Shown here: in pieces, positions 49,356 to 59,223 of the stretch
Layout of the letters: each line of letters starts with the position of its first letter
Position numbering within the stretch: the first letter of the stretch is position 1
DNA from: Entoloma clypeatum
Taxonomy: Eukaryota > Basidiomycota > Agaricomycetes > Agaricales > Entolomataceae
Assembly (NCBI GenBank): GCA_963565915.1
Contig: OY751488.1
Coordinates: 4,154,001-4,218,000 of the forward strand
Length of the DNA stretch: 64,000 nucleotides
Direction: 5' to 3'
Program-made: the position numbers and the translations under genes
Notes under the pieces: generated by a model
What the model saw: only the letters and a program-made list of their open reading frames with translations
What the model was told of the DNA's origin: nothing
The model's database searches: none

Positions 49356-49712
49356 TGTTACAGACTTACCGGTTTGTATGTTACGCACTTTTCCCTTGCA
49401 TTGTACCTTCATTATTTCTTTGACTCATCGGACCGCTTATTCATTTACCTTTACTCTACCATTCTCCTTTAGTATACTTCGCTCCCGCGCTGACTCGCAC
49501 TCCGCAGTAGGGATTACTCAGTCCACAGTCGTCTGACTCACTTCGCACTGCCTTCCGCAGCTACTGACTCATTCGCTACCGCTCGTAGCCAGTACTATAT
49601 AAACCCCATGTACCATAGCTACATTCCTTAGATTTAGCAATCACTTTGCTCTTCGCCTTTCCACTTCCTGCATACTCTGCCCGAACCTTGGAACGGTTTG
49701 TTAAGCATAACA
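49356..49712 (+). repeat. Gypsy G 3' LTR, 357 bp
   Basis: TGTTACAGAC...GCATAACA, preceded by GAGGAGGGGAACA. Lacks a 31-bp unit present in the 5' LTR. Confidence 0.95.
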
Positions 49713-49890
49713 CTCTTCGCTCCTTCGTCGACGGAATGGTGTAGTGGGTCTCCTCGTGCGGCTGCGTCGTCTCGTCGACGACGGAGTGGTGTGTGGTATC
49801 CAGCTCCAGCTCCGTTCCTCCTTCCTCGACAGAGGTCTCCTGGTGAAGCCGTCTCTTCTCCTCGACGATGTGGGTTAAGAGAAAGTCCAC
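49713..49890. repeat. GTCGTCGACG minisatellite, block after gypsy G
   Basis: Direct continuation of 36863-37226: units containing CTTCGTCGACGGAATGGTG and CGTCTCGTCGACGACGGAGTGGTG. Confidence 0.7.
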
Positions 49891-51030
49891 ACCGTGCAGG
49901 TCGACGTCGACGACGAAGGGACACGCGTCCACGGAGTACCATGGGCGGAGTGTTTGGGGCCAGAGAGTGGGGATCCAGAGGCAGATCACGACAGATCAGA
50001 TCTTCCGTCGGCGAGGAAAGTGGGGAGGGAAGTGGAGGTGTGTTGGTAGAAGGGGTCGTTCCGTGGGCGAGGGAGTTGGGTGAGAGAGCATGGACTGGTG
50101 GGCGGCGATGGCGGGACACACACGCGGGCTCGTGACGCGGTGAGCCTGTCAGCAGAAGGGGGTGAAGTCATCAGCATAGACGACGGCGAATCTGCCGCCG
50201 TCATTGCTGTTGATGATGTGGTGAAGGACATACCATTTCCCCAGGCTCCGATCGCCGTCGTCGACGCAGTGCTTATGTCTTGAGGCATTTGAGAAACGTA
50301 CGAGTTGAGAGAATGGGATGGGTGGACAGACGGGGCGGCAGCAGACGTCCTCGTCAATGAAATGCCGAAATCTTGATGCATCCGAGGAGGGGTGAGTTGA
50401 AAGAATAGAATGGGACGAGAGACGTGTCAGGGACTACTCCCCGGCAGAACGTCCCTCGCCCGCAACAAGGAGAGAGAGGAGACTGGGTGCACAAACAACG
50501 AGTTAAAAGATTGATTCCAGACTGTGGGTGACTTGGCATGTGGCGGGCCGACGCGTTCGTGCTGTGCATTCGCCCTGGGCAGCCGGACCGAGCTCCAGTG
50601 ACAGTCTTGGCTGTGGCTGTGGCTGTGGCTGTGCAGTCACACCAAGAACCAGGCCTGTGGCTGTCAGCGTCGGCCAGATCCTATCGTGTAATATGAATTG
50701 GCGTATCTTTGCCTGTTCCGCGGGAACAGGTAAATCTTGACAGAGGAAGTGTTGTAGGGCGAAAGAAGTCATAATGGAAAGCCGTAAACGCGATGTTGAG
50801 AGCAAGGACACAGCGGAGTGGGACGTAGCCATTACACGACAAAGGATGGGCGGGGTGGGTGTGTATTAAATGGGGAAGGAGGACGCGCCGTGGTAGGACA
50901 TAGGACGTCAGCCAGTCGAACATGAGAGGACGGCACAGATGCATTGAGTGATGAACGATAAGCATGGGCGGTCGTTTTCTATTAAACGCGAAGGACGGGT
51001 TAGGGCTTGTGCGAACAGATAAAAACAAAG
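49891..51030. other. Unique region, no supported gene
   Basis: Open frames on both strands here lack start context, splice sites or known motifs. A (GGCTGT)4 microsatellite lies at 50609-50632. A valine/isoleucine-rich open stretch at 50160-50280 was not recognised. Confidence 0.5.
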
Positions 51031-51162
51031 TTTGACATACAGGACAACAACCTCCTTGGCAAGTTCAAGCTCTCCAGGATCCCCCCGGCACCTCGTGATG
51101 TTCCTCAGATCGAAGTCACCTTTGAGATCGACGCCAATGGTATCTTGAAGGTCGGCGTGGGC
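51031..51162 (+). pseudogene. Hsp70 substrate-binding-domain fragment
   Basis: 44 codons, [20 protein letters not shown] continuing to [16 protein letters not shown], matching the start of the Hsp70 substrate-binding domain (usual form [21 protein letters not shown]). The ATPase domain and the rest of the peptide-binding domain are absent; the frame runs on into minisatellite sequence. A captured or residual fragment of an Hsp70 gene. Confidence 0.8.
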
Positions 51163-51199
51163 GGTGTCCCAGTGGATCCGCGTCGTCTGATTGCCAAAA

Positions 51200-51700
51200 A
51201 AGTGGATGGGGGGTATCCCAGTTCAGCCGTCTCGTTCCCTCGTCGATAGAATCGTGTGGTGTGTGTCCCAGTGCATCTGCGTCGTTTCGACGTCGTAGGA
51301 TTGGGGTGGGGGGTTTCCAGGCGCTCCAGGCTTCGTTCAGTCGCCTCGTCTCGTCTGGTTTCGTCGTCGACGGATCTCTCGGGACAGCCGTCTCGTTTCC
51401 TCGCCGAGGACAGCGTGGTGGGTCTCCTGGTGTTGCCGTTCCGTTCCCTCGTCGACGGAGGCTGGTGGGAGGTGTCTTGGTGCATTCCTCGAAGCGGACG
51501 GGTGGCCGCTGCCTGGTACAGTCGTCTCGTTCCCTCGTCAAGGGAGAGGAGAGGGTTGCTGTGTTCCCTCGTGCGGCCGTCTTGTTTGCTCTTCGCTGGA
51601 GTGCGTCGGTGACTCTCATGGCGTGGCCATCCCATCCTGTCCCATCGTCGAGGGGTGTCCCCGTGCATCCTTCCCGTTCCCTCGTCGAAGGAAGGAGGTG
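51200..51700. repeat. GTCGTCGACG minisatellite, third block
   Basis: Seven or so diverged units with CCGTCTCGTTCCCTCGTCGA cores and GGTGGGTCTCCTGGTG spacers. Open frames at 51256-51701 and on the minus strand are consequences of the repeat. Confidence 0.68.
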
Positions 51701-52890
51701 AGAGATGTCCTTGTATAGCCGTATTCTCGCAGGGCGGAAACAGGCAAGTTCCTCCATTCCAAGCCTCCGTTCTAGTTGACCCTGTTCGCAGATAAGCCCT
51801 TCCAGGTCTCCGCTGTCGCCTGGGCCGCTTCCGCCAAACGAGAGGATGTTGTTGTTACAAGAGCCCTCATGCTCTAGAGAAACACGCGAGCGATGCGTCG
51901 TGCCAGATCACGGGGCAGGAATCGTGTTTAAACAGGGGGGACGGAGTGTGGAATTTGGGGTTCTGGGCAGTAGCTGTGACTGAAGAACGGTTCGCCATGA
52001 TGGGTTTCTTCAGTCTCGAATGGAATTTGACGTTCTTGACTGGGAATCGCCCGACTACGCCCTTGCAGTAACCCTAAAAATAGATATGACCTCAGTCCCC
52101 AAACCGCAATCTTACTTGAAAGCAAAACGCACGAAAACGCGCCTTGGGACTCCGTCAGCTGCATGAGTACTGTCATCTGCTCTTCTTATTATAACTGTAA
52201 GCGTTGAGAACGAAAACGTCGAGAAACGTGAGATCGTCCAGATTCTCCGCCACACAATCGACAAGAGCTACACCCGCCAATCCCATCCTTCAGCCGGTGA
52301 ACGGGGAGGGAAACGGGATGCAGCCGTCTGAGGTTGGCATGGGGTTGGTCAGGGTTGTGCCACTGTGGTGCGTTGTTAGCGGGCGTCGACAGTGGGAGGC
52401 GGGGCATGTGTACCTCGTCCTGCTGCGTCTGAGTCGTTGTATGTGCGAGGTGTCGAAAGGAGTGGACGTCGAGAGTGCCAGAGAGACCTTGGCACCATGC
52501 CCACTACCGATTAGTCGATCGCGTCGAACTCATCGAGATGATGGTTCGATTTGAGTCGACTCAACAGGCATGTCAGGGCGTGTTGGATTGGACAGGGTCT
52601 GTGTGAGCGTTTGCCGTCGGTGGTGTGTGGTGGCTCGGACAGGGTCACGTAGCCTGCGCCCCGAGGAGGTGGCGGGTGTCGTGGTGCAGTCCTCTCGTCT
52701 CGTCGTCAATCTGGTGTGTCTAAGCTGGTCTGTGTCACTGTTGTTGGGGAGGGTCAGTCAGCAAGAAAGAAACACGATAGAAACACGATAGCGAGAGCGA
52801 GGGCGTACTATTCCTTCGGCAAATCGCCCCCCAGTCGAGATCGACCTGGTACTCATCGGTGGCGGACGATATGAGTTTTCCGGTGAATAA
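51701..52890. other. Mosaic intergenic region
   Basis: Contains short protein-like scraps I cannot name: FADKPFQVSAVAWAASAKRE at about 51787-51846, and VENENVEKREIVQILRHTID at about 52199-52260 after a GT-like intron context. A further minisatellite-like unit is near 52670-52715. No complete gene. Confidence 0.45.
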
Positions 52891-53262
52891 ATGAGTACCC
52901 ATTCAGTCGTGCGGACAAAACATGCGGCAAACGATCTGATAATCTACGGATCTGTCACTTATAAACATGGAGTGGAGATATTAGATGGGCTTGCTTGCTT
53001 TGATCCCCTCGAGATGGCCAAAGCTGGAAACAAGTCGAACACCAGCAAGCTCAACAATGATTCTGGAGCCATCGTGATCGTGGGAGTCTTGATTGACAAA
53101 GCGACCTTCGTCGTTGGGACTGTTGAAGACCACGACACACCTATGGGTGACGCCGTTTCTGCTCTCGGTCTGAAGCTGCAGAACCACATCAATGCCACCT
53201 TTGGGGCTAAACTAACTATTTCTCCAACAGCGACAATAGCAGGTTCGTCATTCCCTCTTTGA
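52891..53262 (+). CDS. Unrecognised ORF, 123 aa
   Basis: ATG 52891; reads STHSVVRTKHAANDLIIYGS... with two hydrophobic beta-like strands (AIVIVGVLI, ATFVVGTV). It ends in the same area where a CTAAC branch site and CAG acceptor (53230) start the next gene, so the ORF may be an upstream exon. I could not find a donor that keeps phase with 53231. No family recognised. Confidence 0.35.
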   Translation: MSTHSVVRTKHAANDLIIYGSVTYKHGVEILDGLACFDPLEMAKAGNKSNTSKLNNDSGAIVIVGVLIDKATFVVGTVEDHDTPMGDAVSALGLKLQNHINATFGAKLTISPTATIAGSSFPL

Positions 53263-54196
53263 TATTCGCCGTCTCGATTATCATCTTCCTAGGAGTTACG
53301 AATTCGACACCCACCGAGCCAGTTGCTGACGTCCTGAAGCGCCTACCTCCAGAAACCATGCTCACGGTTCTCTTTCCCCCGATACAAAATGATCACCCGT
53401 ACTTGACCAACCACGTCAAGGAAATGGTGCTCAACGAACGCGTGCAGAGGATTACGAATATGTGTATGTATCCTATCCTTCCGCCCCCTCAGGCTTGAGC
53501 ACCCACGCGCCTTCTCAGCTCCGAATCCTCCTTGGAGACCTCGAGACGTCAAAAATCTGGACAGGATACTCCAGATGTTCGAGAGTTTGGAAAAGAGGGT
53601 TGAGGCACAAGACGCCAAGATCGCTGCACTTGAGGCTAGCAACGCTACACTCACAGATGAAAACGCCACACTCAGGGACGAAAACGCCACACTCAGGATC
53701 CGCGTCACTGATCTAGAAAACGAAACTCGTCAACTTCGAGAGGCGTCTAGTGGCGTGCGTTTTCCATTCTTTTCCTCCCAGGAATCATGAATCTAACCAA
53801 ACACAGAATCTCGAGGCTCTGCGTGTACTGCGCCGCCGTATCCTGCTCGACGAAGTCCGTCGATTGATTCTCGCTGCGTGGGACCCAAACAACCTCAAAG
53901 CTTGCTGGCACGATTTCCGCGCAGAGTACGTCTCACGCGTACAAGTACAGACGTTCGTCGAGTCATCCCAGGTCTTCCTGCGCCCGCTGACCATCAAAGC
54001 GCTTGACCAAGTTTTGGACACGTATGCCGATATCCGTGTGGATGGGAACAATGTCGCGCACACAGCAGATGAGGAGTTGATAAGAGATGCTGTGAAGCAT
54101 GCCGCCTCACCTCACGATGTCCAGGTTCTGTCAAGCATCTGGGAGTCGGTGTACAACAAAAATTTTAAGGAAGACGAAGGCCGTAGATGCATATGA
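53231..54196 (+). CDS. Three-exon coiled-coil protein of unknown function
   Basis: Exons 53231-53463, 53519-53754 and 53807-54196 join in frame across introns of 55 and 52 nt (GTATGT...CAG; GTGCGT...CTAAC...CAG). Exon 1 has a hydrophobic stretch (IFAVSIIIFLGV), possibly a signal or membrane segment. Exon 2 is a coiled coil with tandem DENATLR units. Exon 3 is helical (LRRRILLDEVRRLI; ending with the GNNVAH motif and SIWESVYNK). The frame agreement at both introns makes this a real gene. I recall similar short coiled-coil proteins in agarics but cannot name the family. The true start lies upstream of 53231, or at ATG 53358. Confidence 0.65.
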
Positions 54197-54929
54197 AGTA
54201 GATTCCTCTCATGTTCCATATTTCATGCTTTGTGTCAATTACTCTCTTTCTTTCTGTCTTTCCTGTGAGGGTGTTGTCTTGGTGAGGAACAAAGTCAGAA
54301 GGGCCGTGTCACCTCTGACAAGGTCTTCACACCAGGAGGGTAGAATATTAGGTGTAAGGTGAAGGCAACTCATGTCATAGAATGTCAGATGATGTGACTT
54401 GTCTGTGACTGACTATTAGCAGCTTCACCTTGCTTGTCAAGGTATTCCCCAAAGGCATAATTCAATATGTTGCGGTGAGACTATACACAACTACAAACAC
54501 CCCTTATTTATGGATGAGAAACTTGCTCGCAAAGTGTCTGAAAGTGTCCCACCTGTCCCCTAATCTGTGAACAGCATGTTTTCTGTGCCCGAAGAAGAAT
54601 GCTTACCTACTTTATTTCTATTATAACTTTAAATAGATTTATTCAATGTATATTTTGGACGTAGGACATAAGTGCTGAAAGCAAGATAAGTACAGTTATT
54701 TGGTCCATTGAACGGATTCCACTCCAAAAGATATTTCATCTATAGCATCATGTGCCCAATCCCATGACATACAAATAATGTACAAATAAGTAGACTAGTA
54801 TATAAGACTGTCCTTATTCTCTGTGCAATATACCGAGTAACCCCCACCTTGCAAACACCTCTCAAAGGTTAGTAGTAAGGTTTCCCCTCTATCATAGATA
54901 CATGATTAGTACCACATAGCATATAATGA
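54197..54929. other. AT-rich intergenic
   Basis: Downstream of the coiled-coil gene. A TATATAAG box at about 54799 with no gene found below it may belong to a degraded LTR; no ends or duplication were identified. Confidence 0.45.
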
Positions 54930-55075
54930 TGTCCGGGCTCGGCTTGGGCCTGAAGCCTGGGCTTGGGCTCGGCTTTGAAGGGCTCGGGCTTGAAGAAAGT
55001 CGAAGCCAGGCCCTGAGCCCTCAAAGCCCTGAGCCAAGCCCAAGCCAGGGCCTGAGGCCCGGGCTCGCACCTCGA
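54930..55075. repeat. GGCTCGGGCTTGGGC low-complexity inverted repeat
   Basis: Left half repeats GGGCTCGG/GCTTGGGC words; the right half carries their complements (GAGCCAAGCCCAAGCC, GCCCTGAGCC), so the segment can fold on itself. Sharp GC change against AT-rich flanks. Confidence 0.65.
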
Positions 55076-55261
55076 AATCAATGTGAGTGCTTGAAGAAAA
55101 AATTTGAAGGATGATACTTGTTGTACTGGGGGCAAACAAAATATATGAGAGACCTGTGAAGCGTCGCCCTCCCTGTTGAAACCCCGCTTTTCCCCTTCCC
55201 ACATGCGGCCCCATGTTCCATGGGCCGTCGCTCGGTCTAGAAGCCATGCACATCAGCAAAC

Positions 55262-55430
55262 CCTGATTTGGGCTTATAGCAAACTGTAGCAAACACTCCT
55301 AAACTTGTAGTGTGGTGTAGTGCCATAGCATCTCATAGCAGCACAACTTGGAGCTGTAGCAAGATGTAGTAAGATGTAGTCCTATAGTATCATAGCATGA
55401 AAGCGCTGTAATCTGGGAGTTGGCATAGCA
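55262..55430. repeat. ATAGCA/TGTAGCA short-word repeat
   Basis: The words ATAGCA, TGTAGCA and TGTAGT recur about a dozen times without strict period. Confidence 0.5.
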
Positions 55431-55933
55431 TCTGAAGTGTTAGTGATGCTAAACACCAACACTCAGGCCTTGCGAGAGAGGAAATGTGGAACGATGGGAA
55501 AGGATTTAGAATGAGGTTTGAAGCGGTGGAAACCAGCTCAAGACTGGGGTTCCATGTTCAAACTATCTACCTTTATATACTACTACTAAACATGTGGTAT
55601 AAATGAGGATGATCCGTGGTTAGGGGATAGTATTTCCGTCGCCAAGGGACGATGGAGGGAAGGAAGCGACTGGGGGCCTGTGCCGAGTGGACAATAGGAC
55701 TTGGGGAAAGTCCAGGATCCTATTTCGGCCTTTAAAGGCCTCATCAGGTCCGAATATGGCAATCGGTTGAGTCATCCACAGAACAATAGAACTATTGTTC
55801 CATGGGTCAACTGACTCCGCCTATTGTCCACCACGTTCACGCAAACTGTCATCTGTGAGAGAAAGACGCCACACAGCGCTCACCAGATCCAAATCGGACT
55901 TCAGGATCGAGGTAACACCCCTACCTCCGAATT
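55431..55933. other. Unassigned flank of chromovirus J
   Basis: No gene recognised. Protein similarity to chromovirus Pol begins only at 55934, so the J truncation point is at or before that position. Confidence 0.45.
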
Positions 55934-56311
55934 GGATACCCTTCCAGAAAGCTGGCACCCAAAAGGGAAGGACCCTTCACCATTTCCGAGGTGCTTGGGC
56001 CCCTAATGTACAAGCTGAAACTTCCAGAACAATGGAAGATCCACCCCATTTTCCATGCCTTCTTGTTGACACCTTATCAGAAAAATGACACACATGGACC
56101 AAACTTCCACAACCCACCTCCCAATCTGATTGAAGGAGAACATGAGTACGAAGTAGAAGCGATCCTTACCCACAAACGACAGGGCAGAGGGTACAAGTAT
56201 TTGGTCAAGTGGATGGGATACCCATCAAGCGATAACATGTGGGAACCCAAATCCAATTTAAAAAGAGCTCAAGAGACACTGGGTCTTTACAAACAAACCC
56301 ACCACCTTTGA
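55934..56311 (+). pseudogene. Chromovirus J Pol C-terminus with chromodomain
   Basis: Reads KLAPKREGPFTISEVLGP, then KIHPIFHAFLLTPY, PPPNLIEGEHEYEVEAIL and the chromodomain core YKYLVKWMGYPSSDNMWEP to TGA at 56309-56311. These are the integrase C-terminal GPF block and chromodomain of Tf1/sushi-type elements. Everything N-terminal is absent. Confidence 0.9.
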
Positions 56312-56339
56312 ACAAAAACCACCCATATCTTTCATCACC

Positions 56340-57080
56340 ATGTCCAACCTCCATATTGCCTCCCCCAAAGAAGTGCGCTTCAACACCGACAGACACACCA
56401 GATGATCCCGACTCTTAAATCTATTCACCAACCCCGAAGACGAGAACAATGTCCTCGGATGACTTGAAGATGAAACAGACCAGTTCCTGGTCAACGCATT
56501 GTATGGACTCATTGCTATCCGGGAGTACCATTACAACACCTCTGCTTCCATCGCCCACCTCATTGACAGTCACGCTGACCTCCTGGTAGATAGAGGAGTC
56601 TACCAATGTTTTGAAATGCTGTTCCCCACATGCTCCAACTACCCCAACCTCGCACTCATAAATCCCACCCTGAGATCTCCCACCCCAGTGGTTCCCATCC
56701 CTGAACCCACCCCTGAACCGACCCCCATCCCTGACCCAGTTCCCCTCATCATCAGAAACCCCAACCCCCCGAGTACCCCTTCCCCCACTGAATCTACATC
56801 GCCCTTAACCAGCGACCGAAGCCTTTCCAACATCAAGACTGATGTGAAAGGGAAGAAACCATCCTATGGAGTTGCTGAGCGCTCCAGGAGAAAAACCGTA
56901 TGCACGATCATGTCCATCCCACTAGGGCACAGTTCTTCAAATCAGATCCCCATCAAACTTGCACATGGTCTCTCAGCTCAGACCCCTATTGACCTCACCA
57001 ATGAGCCCGACTGTGTTGGTTACACAGGATCGCCGGACCAATGTTCCTCTCATGAATATAGTGAACAAAGGATGATGTAA
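56340..57080 (+). pseudogene. Chromovirus J post-pol ORF, N-terminal part
   Basis: From ATG 56340 (MSNLHIASPKEVRFNTDRHT), 29 bp after pol. Two in-frame TGAs (56403-56405 and 56460-56462), both likely CGA originally, then an open stretch of 193 codons. It includes a helical region (QFLVNALYGLIAIREYHYNT), a Pro/Thr/Ser-rich middle (PEPTPEPTPIPDPVP) and a basic patch (AERSRRKTVC). It ends inside the left arm of the inverted repeat at 57078-57080. The same phase resumes after the repeat (57387-57656) with a zinc knuckle. Confidence 0.65.
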
Positions 57081-57386
57081 TATAGTATTTTTTTTTATCT
57101 TGATAAATGATGTGAACATTGATTGATGCATTTTATATAAGCACAACCTGAGCCATGAATGGTTTCATGTGACAGGTTATATAATAAATGTTCCAAGGGA
57201 AAACAGGAACACAAGTTGAACATTTATTATTTAACCTGTCACATGAAAACGTTCATGGCTCAGGTTGTGCTTATATAAAATGCATCAATCAATGTTCACA
57301 TCATTTATCAAGATAAAAAATACTATATTACATCATCCTTTGTTCACTATGTTCATGAGAGGAACATTGGTCCGGCGATCCTGTGT
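57022..57386. repeat. Large inverted repeat: 172/169-bp arms, 24-nt loop
   Basis: 57022-57193 pairs with 57218-57386 at well over 90% identity (main differences: a T-run length change and a few substitutions). The outer ends of the arms contain ORF coding sequence (57022-57080), so the structure is an inverted duplication rather than a simple inserted MITE. DNA or RNA would form a very stable hairpin. Confidence 0.9.
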
Positions 57387-57656
57387 TATGAAATTGATAC
57401 GCATGGACATGCTCACTCTCCGAGTGGACCTTGGCGCCGTCCTGCAGGATGGCCACACATTGACAAAGGGCGCCAATGCGGCCTGTGCAGAGCTAAGGGA
57501 CACATTGAGTGTCAGTGCATGCTCTACTTGTGCGAGAAGTGCGAGAAGAAGGCGCCCGGACATTATGACTATGAATGTCTTGGCTCAGACTACGCAGACC
57601 TCGAGGGCGAGCCATATGAATTTGACAACGACGCCGTGCACAACATGGCAACCTGA
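57387..57656 (+). pseudogene. Chromovirus J post-pol ORF, C-terminal CCHC part
   Basis: In the same phase as 56340, reads a short His/Trp/Pro-rich region, then CGLCRAKGHIECQC (CX2CX4HX4C, 57477-57518) and a second Cys cluster (LCEKCEKK...YEC), then an acidic tail to TGA at 57654-57656. A nucleocapsid-like knuckle downstream of pol and just before the 3' LTR is an unusual position. Function inferred only as nucleic-acid binding. Confidence 0.65.
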
Positions 57657-57697
57657 AAACACTGAAGCTGGTGACTTCAAGCATAGACGGGGGGTAA

Positions 57698-58150
57698 TGT
57701 TACACTTTTTCACCCTCTTTCTATGTGCCTTCACGTGACCCCTCGATCCTCAATCCTTATCAAACCCCGTTTCACTTAACTCTGATGACCCTGGGACATG
57801 TGCCCCCCCTATCAGCACTATGACTCACATCGACTCAGACGATTCCCCTTTTAGATACATTTTCACATGTTATCTCTGACTCACGGCCTTGAGGCCTTAT
57901 CTCTGACTCCTATGCCACAGCCCCCTTGAAACATCTAACTAACCAATGGCCTATTTAGCTCCTGCACAGCACCTACTTATTTATAGCCATAGGATAACGT
58001 ATATAAGACCTGTAACCTTAGAGTAGAGGTCCTTAGCTTGACCTAGGCATACAACACTTACTTGTCTATTCTTCAAACACTCTCCAACTAAGTGCCTTGC
58101 GAGGACTTAGCTCTGCCAGACCCCGAACCGAGTCGTCCTTCTGAGGAACT
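57698..58150 (+). repeat. Chromovirus J 3' LTR (cut by K)
   Basis: Starts TGTTACACTT after a G6 polypurine tract. TATATAAG at about 57999. The end is not defined, because K begins at 58151; at least 453 bp. Confidence 0.75.
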
Positions 58151-58552
58151 TGTTACGGACTCTACGGTATGAGGACCACATCATATCTTTTACTTATTGG
58201 CCCGACTCGGCGCCCTCTTACGAGCTTACTATGTCTAATGTCTACTTTCACAACCTTCGATTTCCAGTCTGACTCATTACATTACTTCATCATCCCCTTT
58301 AGTATACTTCGCTCCCGCACTGACTCGCTTTCCGCAGTCAGCTTACTCACTGTACATAGCCTTCCGCAGTCGCCTTACTCATGCGCACTGCCTTCCGCAG
58401 TACTGACTCATCCGCTACCGCCTATAGTCAGTACCTATATAAACCTCTTGTACTATAGTAGATTCCTTAGATTTAGCAATCACTTTGCTCTTCACCTTTC
58501 CACTTTCCTGCATACTCTGCCCGAACCTTGGAACGGTTTGTTAAGCATAACA
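58151..58552 (+). repeat. Gypsy K 5' LTR, 402 bp
   Basis: TGTTACGGAC...GCATAACA; TATATAAA at 58436, predicted RNA start AGATTTAGCAA at 58469-58479. Upstream half diverged from B and G. Confidence 0.93.
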
Positions 58553-58554
58553 AG

Positions 58555-58565
58555 TTGCTAAATCT
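58555..58565 (+). other. Self-priming-type PBS of gypsy K
   Basis: TTGCTAAATCT, exact complement of 58469-58479, 2 nt inside the LTR. Confidence 0.7.
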
Positions 58566-59223
58566 CGTTAGGTTCACCCAGAGCGAAGAGAGCAACTACC
58601 AGATGAGTCAAGACGTCGCGCTTCTTTGAAGACTTTACCAGTAACCCATTCAGCACGCCAGAAGCCTGACAGGAGGAGCCAAGTCCTCGCCAGTATCGAT
58701 TTTACACTCATCCAGCAGTACATTGAATCGGAGATCCGTCGCATCCTACAGCAGGTGCTTGATGAAGAACTAGACAACGACGAGCATCGCCCCCACGGCG
58801 AGATAGCAGAGAGCATCCATCTTGCTCGGCAACACCAGATTGTGTGTTACAATGCCCGACAGAACAAACTCGAAAGCTTTCACGTTCAAGAAGGACCTCA
58901 GACAGGTCGGATCACAGAGATCAGAGAGTTTATCAGTGTCCAGACAACCGTTATCAGAAGATTGATTAGGACGCTCACATTGAGACGTCCCAGAGCCACA
59001 TCATCACGTCTTACTCGAAGCAGCAGATCTACGCCCACTTCACCACTGAAGAACAACAGACCGAGTACAACCGCTGGGCACGAAACGAGAGACTTGACCC
59101 CTTCTCGAGACCAACAGACGCGCAGGAACAGAGATTCCTTAGAGATTTACAGAGGAAATACTCTGAACATTTTGCCACCGATTCCGCCGACGAGTCCCCT
59201 GACGAATTTACTTTTGACTCCGC
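58566..59223 (+). CDS. Protein-like leader frame (K copy, truncated)
   Basis: Same leader as in B and G: DFTLIQQYIESEIRRILQQ, IAESIHLARQHQ, switching to the -1 frame (FLRDLQRKYSEHF) after a TAG at the same relative place as in B. A few bases after the SARQKPDRRS region are deleted relative to G. Ends at the M insertion. Confidence 0.35.

Larger units (their letters stand above)
37227..49712 (+). mobile_element. Gypsy chromovirus G (B family), interrupted by gypsy I
   Basis: Full-length B-family element with CTCTT target duplication (37222-37226, 49713-49717). The 5' LTR is 388 bp and the 3' LTR 357 bp; the 31-bp difference is an extra CTGCCTTCCGCAG-type unit. Internal order: self-priming site, leader, Gag (split by I at 39184/45169), Pol (decayed), third ORF, polypurine tract. 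Without I it is about 6.5 kb. Confidence 0.95.
55934..58150 (+). mobile_element. Chromovirus J, 3' part only
   Basis: The C-terminal end of Pol with chromodomain, a post-pol ORF interrupted by an inverted repeat, a polypurine tract (ACGGGGGGTAA) and an LTR starting at 57698. It is cut by element K at 58151. The 5' two thirds are missing. The PPT resembles that of F but the LTR sequence does not. Confidence 0.82.
58151..59223 (+). mobile_element. Gypsy K (B/G family), 5' end
   Basis: 5' LTR, PBS and leader of a third B-family copy, inserted in the J LTR (expected duplication GAACT, 58146-58150). It is cut at 59223 within the leader by element M. The 3' remainder is outside the window. Confidence 0.9.

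Noticed and set aside
51256..51701. Long open frames on both strands of the minisatellite, Arg/Ser/Val rich
   Set aside because: They follow the repeat period, occur in several frames at once, have no splice or start context and no recognisable domain.
54790..54900. TATATAAG box suggesting a solo LTR
   Set aside because: No TG...CA ends, terminal repeats or target duplication could be found around it.
57265..57738. 157-codon ORF across the right inverted-repeat arm in J
   Set aside because: It is out of phase with the zinc-knuckle frame and begins in the duplicated arm.
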